Source: Anaeromicropila populeti
GTDB taxonomy: Bacteria; Bacillota; Clostridia; Lachnospirales; Lachnospiraceae
Reading direction: 5' to 3'
Length of the DNA stretch: 64,000 nt
Assembly (NCBI RefSeq): GCF_900112775.1
Contig: NZ_FOYZ01000014.1
Coordinates: forward strand, 2,267-66,266
Below are positions 8,739-16,943 of the stretch, in pieces; the stretch's first letter is position 1, and each line of letters opens with the position of its first letter. The notes under the pieces were generated by a model. That model saw nothing but the letters and a program-made list of their open reading frames with translations. It made no database searches and was not told the DNA's origin. A program made the position numbers and the translations under genes.

Positions 8739-9506
8739 ATGAGTATTAAGGTAAAGCTGGAAGTGTTTGAGGGACCACTTGATCTACTGTTGCATTTAAT
8801 TGATAAAAATAAGGTTAATATATATGACATTCCCATTATAACAATTGCAGAACAATATATGGAATATATTCAGGGAATGGATTCAAAGGATTTGGATTTA
8901 ATGAGTGAATTTTTAGTAATGGCAGCTACGCTTTTAAATATTAAGTCAAAGATGCTTCTTCCTAAGGTGCAGCAGGATGATACAGAGGAAGAGGAGGACC
9001 CAAGAAAGGAACTGGTAGAAAGGCTTTTGGAGTACAAGCTTTATAAATACATGTCGTTTGAATTAAAGGACAAGCAGATAGATGCTTCACGGATGCTTTT
9101 TAAGAGAGCTACGATTCCAGAGGAGATTAAAGAGTTTAAAGAAGAGGTAGATACTGGTGCATTGCTTTCTGATTTGTCATTACCCAAGCTTCATGCTATT
9201 TTCCGGTCAGTTATGAAAAAGCAGGTGGACAAGATTGATCCCATTCGAAGCAAATTTGGCAGGATTGAAAAGGAAGAAGTGAATTTAAATGAAAAGATGG
9301 AGTTTATTGTAAATTATGCAATACAACATAAAAAATTTAGTTTTCGGAAATTACTTGAGCGTCAACGAGGGAAAATAGAAGTAATTGTAACATTTCTTGG
9401 GGTACTGGAACTAATTAAAATGGGAACCATTTGGATTATGCAGGAAGAGATTTTTGATGATATTACAATTACATATGTAGATAGGAGCAATGAAATTGGA
9501 AATTAA
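8739..9506 (+). CDS. scpA: Segregation and condensation protein A (kleisin)
   Basis: Kleisin subunit of the SMC-ScpAB condensin that organises and separates chromosomes. The 255-residue length is normal. The N-terminal signature VFEGPLDLLLHLIDKNKVNIYDIPI (about 8-32) binds the SMC neck, and a C-terminal winged-helix segment with KFSFRKLLERQRGKIEVIVTFLGVLELIK binds the SMC head. It overlaps scpB by 17 nt, which suggests coupled translation of the two partners. Confidence 0.95.
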   Translation: MSIKVKLEVFEGPLDLLLHLIDKNKVNIYDIPIITIAEQYMEYIQGMDSKDLDLMSEFLVMAATLLNIKSKMLLPKVQQDDTEEEEDPRKELVERLLEYKLYKYMSFELKDKQIDASRMLFKRATIPEEIKEFKEEVDTGALLSDLSLPKLHAIFRSVMKKQVDKIDPIRSKFGRIEKEEVNLNEKMEFIVNYAIQHKKFSFRKLLERQRGKIEVIVTFLGVLELIKMGTIWIMQEEIFDDITITYVDRSNEIGN

Positions 9507-10065
9507 GAAAATAGAGGCACAGGTGGAAGCCATTTTATTTACAATGGGTGAAGCGGTGGAATGTGAAAAGCTGGCAGCAGCCATTGAACATGATGTAGAA
9601 ACGATAAGAAAAATTATTCGGAATATGATGGACAGGTATGAGGAAGAGGATAGAGGAATTCAGATAATTGAACTGGATGGCGCTTTTCAAATGTGTACAA
9701 AGGCTGATATGTATGAAACGTTAATCCGAATTGCACACATACCTAAAAAACATGTATTAACAGATGTGTTATTAGAGACACTTTCTATTATTGCGTATAA
9801 GCAGCCGATTACTAAAATTGAAATTGAAACAATTCGAGGTGTGAAAAGTGATCATGCAGTTAATAAGCTAGTGGAATATAATCTTGTATGCGAGGTTGGC
9901 AGGCTTTCCGTACCAGGAAAACCTATTTTGTTTGGAACAACAGAAGAATTCTTACGGAATTTCGGGATTCAGTCATTAGAAGATTTACCGATGGTTAATT
10001 CTGAAAAACTAGAGGATTTTAAATTAGAGGCTGAAGAGGAAATGCAGTTAAAACTGGATATTTAG
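9490..10065 (+). CDS. scpB: Segregation and condensation protein B
   Basis: Dimeric winged-helix partner of ScpA in the SMC condensin. The 191-residue protein begins with KIEAQVEAILFTMGEAVE and contains the typical TLSIIAYKQPITKIEIETIRGVKSD stretch in its second winged helix, followed by GRLSVPGKPILFGTTEEFLRNFG. The start lies inside the end of scpA, with AGGAG at 9484-9488. Order and overlap match the conserved scpA-scpB pair of Firmicutes. Confidence 0.95.
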   Translation: MKLEIKKIEAQVEAILFTMGEAVECEKLAAAIEHDVETIRKIIRNMMDRYEEEDRGIQIIELDGAFQMCTKADMYETLIRIAHIPKKHVLTDVLLETLSIIAYKQPITKIEIETIRGVKSDHAVNKLVEYNLVCEVGRLSVPGKPILFGTTEEFLRNFGIQSLEDLPMVNSEKLEDFKLEAEEEMQLKLDI

Positions 10066-10084
10066 GCAGAAGGCAGGTTTAATT

Positions 10085-10960
10085 ATGAAAGAAGTGATTG
10101 TTATTCTGATTGTGGCGGTTATACTGGTACTTTTAGAAATATGGAGAGAGCTTCACAGCTTTAAGATAGAGGAATATATTGTTGAGACCCATAAGTTTAA
10201 GAAGAACGGCAGAACGGTCAAAATTGTTTTCTTGTCAGATATTCACAATTTTGAGTATGGAAAAAGAAATAGCAGATTACTTGCCTCAATTAAAAAGCAA
10301 GTACCAGATTTTATTTTGATTGGTGGAGATTTACTCGTTTATAGTGAAAAATTTGAAACAGACAAAATGGAATATCTTTTGGAAGAGTTGTGTAAAGTGG
10401 CTCCTGTTTATTATTCTTATGGAAATCATGAAAAAAAGCTGCTTCAGTTAAAGGAAAAAACTGCTGGTAAGCTTCAAAGGTATGTGGAGCGGGCAGAGGC
10501 AGCAGGCGTTCAATTCCTAAGAAATGAGTCAGAAACTATTTTAGTGAATCAGCAGCAGGTTTGTATTACAGGGCTAGATCTAGATTTGGAGTATTATAAA
10601 AAGGGACGGAGGATTCCACAGCTTACTAGTGAAAGATTAAGTCAATATATTGGCACAAGGACTGGTTCTGGGAGCTTTCAGATACTACTGGCGCATAATC
10701 CGCTCTATTTCAAGCAGTATGCCAGCTGGGGGGCAGACGTGGTATTGGCAGGACATGTGCATGGAGGAGTTGTCCGGCTGCCGTTATTGGGAGGAGTAAT
10801 CTCTACAACATTTCAGCTTTTTCCTAAGTATGATGCAGGGCGGTTTCAGGAAAAGCAGTCCACTATGGTTTTATCACGAGGTTTGGGCGTTCATACAATA
10901 AAAATGCGTTTATTTAATATTCCAGAAGTTTCTGTTGTTATAGTAAAAGAAACTTTCTAG
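10085..10960 (+). CDS. Membrane-anchored metallophosphoesterase (YkuE-like)
   Basis: Calcineurin-like phosphoesterase of 291 residues. One N-terminal hydrophobic helix (about 3-20) anchors it. All metal-binding motifs are intact: SDIHNFEYG (D-x-H, near 52-60), GGDLL (GD), YGNHEKK (GNHE) and AGHVHGGVVRLP (GHxH). The layout fits the YkuE/LpxH-like group, whose natural substrates in Gram-positives are poorly known. It lies 19 nt after scpB and could be read from the same promoter. It is a useful comparison for the degenerate phosphoesterase domain at 16944. Confidence 0.85.
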   Translation: MKEVIVILIVAVILVLLEIWRELHSFKIEEYIVETHKFKKNGRTVKIVFLSDIHNFEYGKRNSRLLASIKKQVPDFILIGGDLLVYSEKFETDKMEYLLEELCKVAPVYYSYGNHEKKLLQLKEKTAGKLQRYVERAEAAGVQFLRNESETILVNQQQVCITGLDLDLEYYKKGRRIPQLTSERLSQYIGTRTGSGSFQILLAHNPLYFKQYASWGADVVLAGHVHGGVVRLPLLGGVISTTFQLFPKYDAGRFQEKQSTMVLSRGLGVHTIKMRLFNIPEVSVVIVKETF

Positions 10961-10994
10961 AGTAAGACCATGACTTTATCAAGGTTTAAAAACA

Positions 10995-11025
10995 ACTTGT
11001 ATATACGACCATACAAGTGTATGAT
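10995..11025 (+). promoter_or_regulatory. araR promoter with AraR-like operator
   Basis: Half-sites ACTTGTAT (10995-11002) and ATACAAGT (11011-11018) form a perfect inverted repeat around 8 nt. They overlap a promoter made of TTGTAT (10998-11003), 16 bp and TATGAT (11020-11025). The same 24-bp element with three changes occurs before araA, so autoregulation by AraR is likely. Confidence 0.65.
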
Positions 11026-11053
11026 ATATACTATAGGAGTATGGAGGTATGGT

Positions 11054-12148
11054 ATGGACAGCAATCAGGGTAAGCCAAAATATTATATATTAATGGAAGA
11101 TTTAAAAGAAGCAATACGCAGTGGTAAAATAAAACCTGGAGATAAGCTTTTATCTGAAAACCAGTTGACTGTTAAGTATGGTGTAAGCAGACATACGGTT
11201 AGAAAGGCTTTATCTATGTTACAGAATGACGGATATATTGTAGTAGAGCATGGCAGAGGAAGCTTTTGTGCGGATACGGTTTTTACCCGCGGCAGTTCGA
11301 AGAACATTGCTGTCATTACAACCTATATATCTAATTATATTTTTCCTTTATTAATTAAAGGAATCGACAATGTATTGACGGAACAAGGTTACAGTATTAT
11401 TCTGAAAAACACCAAGAACAGCAGGGCTATTGAGATGGCATGTCTAGAAGATGTGTTAAAGAAAAATGTAGATGGAGTTATTATTGAACCAAGCAAAAGC
11501 CAGATTTATTCCAGACATTTGGAAATATATAAGAAATTTGATGAGTGTAATATTCCCTGTGTATTTATTCATGGGACATACCCACAGTTTAAGGACAAGC
11601 CATCTATTGTTATGGATGATGAAAAGGGAATGTATTTAATTACAAAGTATCTGATTGATTTGGGACATAAAAATCTGGTGGGTATTTTTAAAACAGATGA
11701 TAATCAGGGTTTTAGGAGGCATATCGGATTTGTAAAGGCACTGAATGAATGCGGAATAATGTATAATCCAGAAATGGTGATTTGGTATCATACGGAGGAT
11801 AAGCTTCTGAAGCCAAGGGCGGAAATGATAGAAATGATACGGAATGGAGTGCGGTTTGACGCTGTTGTCTGTTATAATGACCAGCTGGCACATATTATGA
11901 TTAATACATTAAGAGAAATTGGACTTTCTGTACCAAGAGATGTATCTGTAACTGGTTTTGACAATTCCTATTCAACAGAAATCGGAGTATTAGGTGTAAC
12001 AACAGTAGAGCATCCAAAAGAAAGACTTGGAGCCATGGCAGCAGAGCTTTTGTTGGAACGGATAAATGGTGTGTCAGAAGAAAACAGCAGGGTGCCAAGA
12101 GTTATTGAACCTCAATTGATTATTAAAGATTCTTGTATTGCCAGATAA
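11054..12148 (+). CDS. araR: AraR-type arabinose repressor (GntR DNA-binding + LacI-type sensor)
   Basis: Transcriptional repressor of arabinose use. From ATG 11054 it has 364 residues, as expected for AraR. The N-terminal GntR winged helix holds LKEAIRSGKIKPGDKLLSENQLTVKYGVSRHTVRKAL and the DGYIVVEHGRGSF wing. From about residue 80 it becomes a LacI/periplasmic-binding-like sensor, with DVSVTGFDNS and the TTVEHPKERLGAMAAELL ending. The start follows GGAGG (11043-11047) by 6 nt; an ORF start at 10970 would run through the operator and is rejected. Neighbouring araABD and the shared operator support arabinose as the effector. Confidence 0.9.
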   Translation: MDSNQGKPKYYILMEDLKEAIRSGKIKPGDKLLSENQLTVKYGVSRHTVRKALSMLQNDGYIVVEHGRGSFCADTVFTRGSSKNIAVITTYISNYIFPLLIKGIDNVLTEQGYSIILKNTKNSRAIEMACLEDVLKKNVDGVIIEPSKSQIYSRHLEIYKKFDECNIPCVFIHGTYPQFKDKPSIVMDDEKGMYLITKYLIDLGHKNLVGIFKTDDNQGFRRHIGFVKALNECGIMYNPEMVIWYHTEDKLLKPRAEMIEMIRNGVRFDAVVCYNDQLAHIMINTLREIGLSVPRDVSVTGFDNSYSTEIGVLGVTTVEHPKERLGAMAAELLLERINGVSEENSRVPRVIEPQLIIKDSCIAR

Positions 12149-12198
12149 GGGCTCTACAGTGTCTGTGTCAGAAGGAAATACCGATCAAATTAGAAACA

Positions 12199-12230
12199 AC
12201 TTGTATACACGACCGTACCAGTTGTAAAAT
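12199..12230 (+). promoter_or_regulatory. araA promoter with AraR-like operator
   Basis: The 24-bp element at 12199-12222 matches the araR operator at 21 of 24 positions. The left half-site ACTTGTAT is identical and the right one is GTACCAGT. It overlaps TTGTAT (12201-12206), 18 bp, TAAAAT (12225-12230). Confidence 0.65.
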
Positions 12231-12273
12231 GTGATTATAAGAAAAACAATAGGTATTTTAAGGAGGACATTGT

Positions 12274-13770
12274 ATGCTACAGAGTAAAAAGTACAAGTTT
12301 TGGTTTGCAACGGGATCACAGGATTTATATGGGGATGAGTGTTTGGCAAAAGTTGCGGAGCATTCAAAAACAATTGTAGCGGAATTAAATAGATCAGGAA
12401 TATTACCCTTTGAGGTTATTTGGAAACCTACACTTATTACCAATGAATTAATTCGTAGAACATTTAATGAGGCAAATGCAGATGAGGAATGTGCGGGTGT
12501 TATCACATGGATGCACACTTTTTCACCAGCAAAGTCATGGATTTTAGGCTTGCAGGAATTTAGAAAGCCGCTGCTTCATCTGCACACACAGTTTAATCAG
12601 GAAATTCCATATGATACAATTGATATGGATTTTATGAATGAAAACCAATCTGCACATGGAGACCGGGAGTACGGTCACATTGTAACGCGTATGGGACTGG
12701 AAAGAAAAGTAATTGCAGGCTATTGGAACGACAAGAAGGTACAGGAAAGAATGGCAGGCTGGATGCGGACAGCTGTTGGTTTGATGGAATCTTCACATAT
12801 CAGAGTCTGCCGTGTTGCAGATAATATGAGAAATGTTGCGGTTACAGAAGGTGACAAAGTGGAGGCGCAGATTAAATTTGGCTGGGAAATTGATGCTTAT
12901 CCAGTAAATGAAATCGCAGAATATGTTCAAGATGTTGCACAAGGAGATATAAATGCACTGGTAGAGGAGTATTACAGCAGGTATGATATTCTCCTAGAAG
13001 GCAGAGAAGAGAGCGAATTTAGAAAGCATGTAGCAGTGCAGGCAGGTATAGAAATTGGTTTTGAAAAATTCCTGACAGATAAAAATTATCATGCTATTGT
13101 GACACATTTTGGCGATTTGGGTGCTTTGCAACAACTTCCTGGGCTTGCCATTCAAAGGTTGATGGAAAAAGGATATGGATTTGGTGGAGAGGGTGACTGG
13201 AAAACCGCTGCCATGGTACGATTAATGAAAATTATGGCAAATGGAATTAAGGATGCAAAAGGAACCTCATTTATGGAAGACTACACATATAATCTTGTTC
13301 CTGGCAAAGAAGGTATTTTGCAGGCACATATGTTAGAAGTTTGTCCAACTGTTGCAGAAGGCAGAATTGGAATAAAAGTAAATCCACTTTCTATGGGAAA
13401 CAGAGAAGATCCTGCACGTCTTGTATTTACATCAAAAACAGGTCAGGGAATTGCAACTTCTCTAATTGATATGGGAAATCGTTTCCGTTTGATCATAAAT
13501 GAAGTGGACTGTAAAAAAGTTGAGCAGCCAATGCCGAAGCTGCCAGTTGCAACTGCATTTTGGACGCCAAAGCCTGATTTAACAACAGGTGCAGAGGCAT
13601 GGATTTTGGCAGGTGGTGCTCATCATACCGCATTTTCTTATGATTTAACAACAGAACAGATGGAAGACTGGGCAGCTGCTATGGGAATAGAATGTGTGGT
13701 AATAGATAAAAATACCACAATCCGCAGTTTAAAAAATGAACTTAGATGGAATTCAATTGCATTTAAATAA
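12274..13770 (+). CDS. araA: L-arabinose isomerase
   Basis: Converts L-arabinose to L-ribulose, the first catabolic step. The 498-residue length is standard. KFWFATGSQDLYGDECLAKV opens the protein; GYGFGGEGDWKTAAMVRLMK and FMEDYTYNL carry the metal-binding glutamates, and AHMLEVCP and GGAHHTAFS carry the conserved histidines. An AAGGAGGAC ribosome site precedes the ATG. It is the first gene of the araA-araB-araD-transaldolase operon and directly follows an AraR-like operator. Confidence 0.97.
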   Translation: MLQSKKYKFWFATGSQDLYGDECLAKVAEHSKTIVAELNRSGILPFEVIWKPTLITNELIRRTFNEANADEECAGVITWMHTFSPAKSWILGLQEFRKPLLHLHTQFNQEIPYDTIDMDFMNENQSAHGDREYGHIVTRMGLERKVIAGYWNDKKVQERMAGWMRTAVGLMESSHIRVCRVADNMRNVAVTEGDKVEAQIKFGWEIDAYPVNEIAEYVQDVAQGDINALVEEYYSRYDILLEGREESEFRKHVAVQAGIEIGFEKFLTDKNYHAIVTHFGDLGALQQLPGLAIQRLMEKGYGFGGEGDWKTAAMVRLMKIMANGIKDAKGTSFMEDYTYNLVPGKEGILQAHMLEVCPTVAEGRIGIKVNPLSMGNREDPARLVFTSKTGQGIATSLIDMGNRFRLIINEVDCKKVEQPMPKLPVATAFWTPKPDLTTGAEAWILAGGAHHTAFSYDLTTEQMEDWAAAMGIECVVIDKNTTIRSLKNELRWNSIAFK

Positions 13771-13801
13771 ATAAGATAATGTAGAATGCAAAAAGGAGTA
13801 G

Positions 13802-15478
13802 ATGAGCATGGAAAAAAAATATTCAATTGGCGTTGATTATGGGACGCAATCTGGCAGGGCTGTTTTGGTAGATGTTGTAAATGGTGAGGTAGTTGCACAA
13901 GCAACTAAAATATATACACATGGGGTGATGGATGAATTTCTGCCAGATGGGACGAAATTAGGACCTGACTGGGCTATTGAGCATCCGGCGGATTACCTTG
14001 AGGTTTTAGAAGTTACGATACCTGCTGTATTAAAGGAATCAGGAGTGAATCCTGCTGATGTGATTGGACTTGCTATTGATTTTACAGCATGTACGATGCT
14101 TCCAGTTGACAAAGAGGGAACACCGCTTTGCTTTCAGGAAGAACTTAAGAGCGTGCCTCATGCATGGTTAAAGCTTTGGAAGCATCATGCAGCACAGCCA
14201 CAGGCAAATAAACTGAATCAGATTGCGACACAGCGTGGAGAAGATTTTCTAGCAAGATACGGAGGAAAAATATCTTCCGAATGGATGATTCCAAAAATTA
14301 TGCAGATTTTAGAGGAAGCTCCAGAAATTTATGATAGAACAGATCGTTTTATGGAAGCAACAGACTGGGTTACGTTGAAAATGACTGGTGTTGAGGCAAG
14401 AAACAGCTGTACAGCAGGATATAAGGCTTTGTGGCATAAGCAGAAGGGGTATCCATCTAAAGAGTTTTTTAAAGCACTAGATGTAAGGCTGGAAAATGTA
14501 GTAGAAGATAAACTAAGTACAGATATTCATTCATTGGGTGAAAAGGCTGGTGAATTGACAGCAGAAATGGCTGCAAAAATTGGCTTGCTTCCAGGAACAG
14601 CAGTTGGTGTGGCAAATGTGGATGCACACGTATCTCTTCCAGCAGTGGGTATAACAGAGCCAGGAAAAATGCTTATGATTATTGGAACATCTACTTGTGA
14701 CATTTTACTTGGAACAGAAGAAAAAATAGTACCTGGTATGTGTGGTGTCGTAGAGGATGGGGTACTGCCTGGATTTTTTGGCTATGAAGCAGGACAATCT
14801 TGTGTAGGGGATCATTTTGAATGGTTTGTAAAAAGCTGTGTTCCAGCGGCTTATTTTGACGAGGCAGAAAAATTGGGAATATCTATACACCAGTTTTTAA
14901 CGGAAAAGGCTTCTCAGCTTGCGGTAGGAGAGAGCGGATTGCTGGCACTTGATTGGTGGAACGGTAATCGTTCTTGTTTGGTAGATGTTGACTTGACGGG
15001 CATGATGCTTGGAATGACTTTGACTACAAAACCAGAAGAAATGTATCGGGCGTTAATTGAGGCAACAGCGTATGGTAAAAAAATGATTATTGAAACCTTT
15101 GAAAATTCAGGTGTACCAATCAATGAATTGTATGCCTGTGGGGGAATATCTAAGAAAAATTCAATGATGATGCAGATTTACGCAGATGTTACGAATAAAG
15201 AAATATTTATCGGTGCTTCTGACCAAACTCCCGCACTTGGTGCAGCTATGTTTGGAGCTGTTGCAGCTGGTGCAGAAAAGGGAGGCTATGATTCCATTTT
15301 TGATGCGGCAAAAAGAATGGGTAAGGTTGAAGAGAAAACTTATAAACCAATTCCAGAGAATGTGGTGGCATATCAGAAATTATACGTTGAATTTAAAATG
15401 CTTCATGATTACTTTGGCAGAGGTGAAAATGATGTTATGAAGAGATTAAAAGCCATGAAAGCGGAGGCAAAGAAATAG
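13802..15478 (+). CDS. araB: Ribulokinase
   Basis: Phosphorylates L-ribulose to L-ribulose 5-phosphate with ATP. FGGY-family kinase of about 558 residues with the N-terminal phosphate-binding motif [16 protein letters not shown] and the C-terminal ATP site around [20 protein letters not shown] and [17 protein letters not shown]. Two starts are possible: ATG 13802, only 3 nt after AGGAG, or ATG 13808, which has the better 9-nt spacing. It abuts araD without a gap. Confidence 0.96.
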   Translation: MSMEKKYSIGVDYGTQSGRAVLVDVVNGEVVAQATKIYTHGVMDEFLPDGTKLGPDWAIEHPADYLEVLEVTIPAVLKESGVNPADVIGLAIDFTACTMLPVDKEGTPLCFQEELKSVPHAWLKLWKHHAAQPQANKLNQIATQRGEDFLARYGGKISSEWMIPKIMQILEEAPEIYDRTDRFMEATDWVTLKMTGVEARNSCTAGYKALWHKQKGYPSKEFFKALDVRLENVVEDKLSTDIHSLGEKAGELTAEMAAKIGLLPGTAVGVANVDAHVSLPAVGITEPGKMLMIIGTSTCDILLGTEEKIVPGMCGVVEDGVLPGFFGYEAGQSCVGDHFEWFVKSCVPAAYFDEAEKLGISIHQFLTEKASQLAVGESGLLALDWWNGNRSCLVDVDLTGMMLGMTLTTKPEEMYRALIEATAYGKKMIIETFENSGVPINELYACGGISKKNSMMMQIYADVTNKEIFIGASDQTPALGAAMFGAVAAGAEKGGYDSIFDAAKRMGKVEEKTYKPIPENVVAYQKLYVEFKMLHDYFGRGENDVMKRLKAMKAEAKK

Positions 15479-16180
15479 ATGTTAGAACAGTTAAAGCGAG
15501 AAGTTTATGAAGCTAATATGGAGCTGGTAGAAAAAGGGATGGTTATCTATACATGGGGGAATGTCAGCGGAATTGACCGTGAAAACAGTCTGGTTGTCAT
15601 CAAACCAAGTGGAGTGGACTATGATGTAATGAAGCCAGAGGATATGGTGGTTGTGGATTTTGATGGAAAAGTAGTGGAAGGAAATTATAAGCCTTCTTCT
15701 GATACGGCCACGCATATTGTGCTTTATAAAAATTATCCCGACATAGGAGGAGTTGTGCATACTCATTCTACATGGGCAGTTACCTTTGCACAGGCGGGGA
15801 TGCCAATTCCAGCGCTAGGAACTACTCACGCCGATTATTTTTATGGAGATATACCTTGTACAAGAGACCTGACCCAGCAAGAGATTGAAGAGGCATATGA
15901 ATTAAATACGGGAAATGTAATCGTAGAGACGATTGGGACTTGCAATCCAATGGCAATTCCTGCTATAGTAGTAAAGAATCATGGTCCTTTTGCATGGGGG
16001 AAAACCCCAGCAGGTTCTGTGTACAATGCAGTAGTAATGGATAAAGTGGCAGAAATGGCATATAAAACCATGACGTTAAATCCAAATGTTTCCAGGGTGC
16101 AGCAGTTTTTACTTGATAAGCACTACAATAGAAAGCATGGTGCCAATGCTTATTATGGACAAGGTAGTGAGGAACATTAA
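15479..16180 (+). CDS. araD: L-ribulose-5-phosphate 4-epimerase
   Basis: Converts L-ribulose 5-phosphate to D-xylulose 5-phosphate, feeding the pentose phosphate pathway. The 233-residue class II aldolase-fold protein shows GNVSG (27-31), KPSGV (42-46) and the zinc ligands H94 and H96 in [10 protein letters not shown] plus H168 in KNHGPFAWG. Its ATG follows the araB stop codon directly, with GCGGAGG inside the end of araB as ribosome site, so translation is probably coupled. Confidence 0.97.
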   Translation: MLEQLKREVYEANMELVEKGMVIYTWGNVSGIDRENSLVVIKPSGVDYDVMKPEDMVVVDFDGKVVEGNYKPSSDTATHIVLYKNYPDIGGVVHTHSTWAVTFAQAGMPIPALGTTHADYFYGDIPCTRDLTQQEIEEAYELNTGNVIVETIGTCNPMAIPAIVVKNHGPFAWGKTPAGSVYNAVVMDKVAEMAYKTMTLNPNVSRVQQFLLDKHYNRKHGANAYYGQGSEEH

Positions 16181-16224
16181 ACAAAGCAGGTTATTAATTT
16201 ATATAAATTTAAGGAGGATTATAT

Positions 16225-16878
16225 ATGAAATTTTTTGTGGACACAGCCAAAGTAGAGGATATTCAAAAGGCAAATGACATGGGAGTGATTTGCGGTGTAA
16301 CTACTAACCCATCTTTGATTGCAAAAGAGGGCAGGGACTTTGTAGAAGTAATTAAGGAAATTACAGCTATCGTAGACGGACCAATAAGCGGCGAAGTTAA
16401 GGCAACTACAGTAGATGCAGAAGGAATGATTGCAGAAGGCAGAGAAATTGCAAAAATCCATCCTAATATGGTAGTGAAGATTCCTATGACGGTGGAAGGA
16501 TTAAAGGCGACTAAGGTTCTTGCCAGTGAGGGAATTAAAACTAATGTTACATTGGTATTTTCTGCAAATCAGGCACTTTTAGCAGCAAGGGCAGGTGCAG
16601 CTTATGTTTCACCATTTTTAGGAAGACTGGATGATATTTCACAGCCAGGAATTGATTTAATACGCACAATTGCTGATATATTTGAAGTTCATGGCATTGA
16701 AACAGAGATTATTGCAGCTAGTGTACGTAATCCAATTCATGTTACAGATTGTGCACTGGCAGGTGCAGATATTGCAACGGTACCTTATAGTGTAATTGAG
16801 CAGATGACAAAGCATCCTTTAACCGATCAGGGAATTGAGAAATTCCAGGCAGACTATAAAGCAGTGTTTGGAGAATAA
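16225..16878 (+). CDS. Small transaldolase (TalC/fructose-6-phosphate aldolase family)
   Basis: A 217-residue enzyme that moves dihydroxyacetone units between sugar phosphates and completes pentose use after Ara[16 protein letters not shown] and [14 protein letters not shown] open it. The Schiff-base lysine is K85 in MVVKIPMT, the position used in Escherichia coli [31 protein letters not shown] follows. Short members of this family include true transaldolases and fructose-6-phosphate aldolases; the arabinose context favours transaldolase. An AAGGAGGA ribosome site precedes it. Confidence 0.93.
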   Translation: MKFFVDTAKVEDIQKANDMGVICGVTTNPSLIAKEGRDFVEVIKEITAIVDGPISGEVKATTVDAEGMIAEGREIAKIHPNMVVKIPMTVEGLKATKVLASEGIKTNVTLVFSANQALLAARAGAAYVSPFLGRLDDISQPGIDLIRTIADIFEVHGIETEIIAASVRNPIHVTDCALAGADIATVPYSVIEQMTKHPLTDQGIEKFQADYKAVFGE

Positions 16879-16890
16879 CATAAGATATTT

Positions 16891-16934
16891 CATCATGGCT
16901 ATACATATAATATAGTAAATGTATAGCCATGATG
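16891..16934 (+). promoter_or_regulatory. Perfect 16-bp stem-loop between the transaldolase gene and the fusion gene
   Basis: CATCATGGCTATACAT (16891-16906) and ATGTATAGCCATGATG (16919-16934) are exact reverse complements around a 12-nt loop. No T run follows, so it is not a usual terminator. Its 3' arm ends at the first base of the GGGAG ribosome site (16934-16938) of the next gene. It could set expression by pausing, RNA processing or limiting ribosome access. Confidence 0.75.
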
Positions 16935-16943
16935 GGAGTAAAT

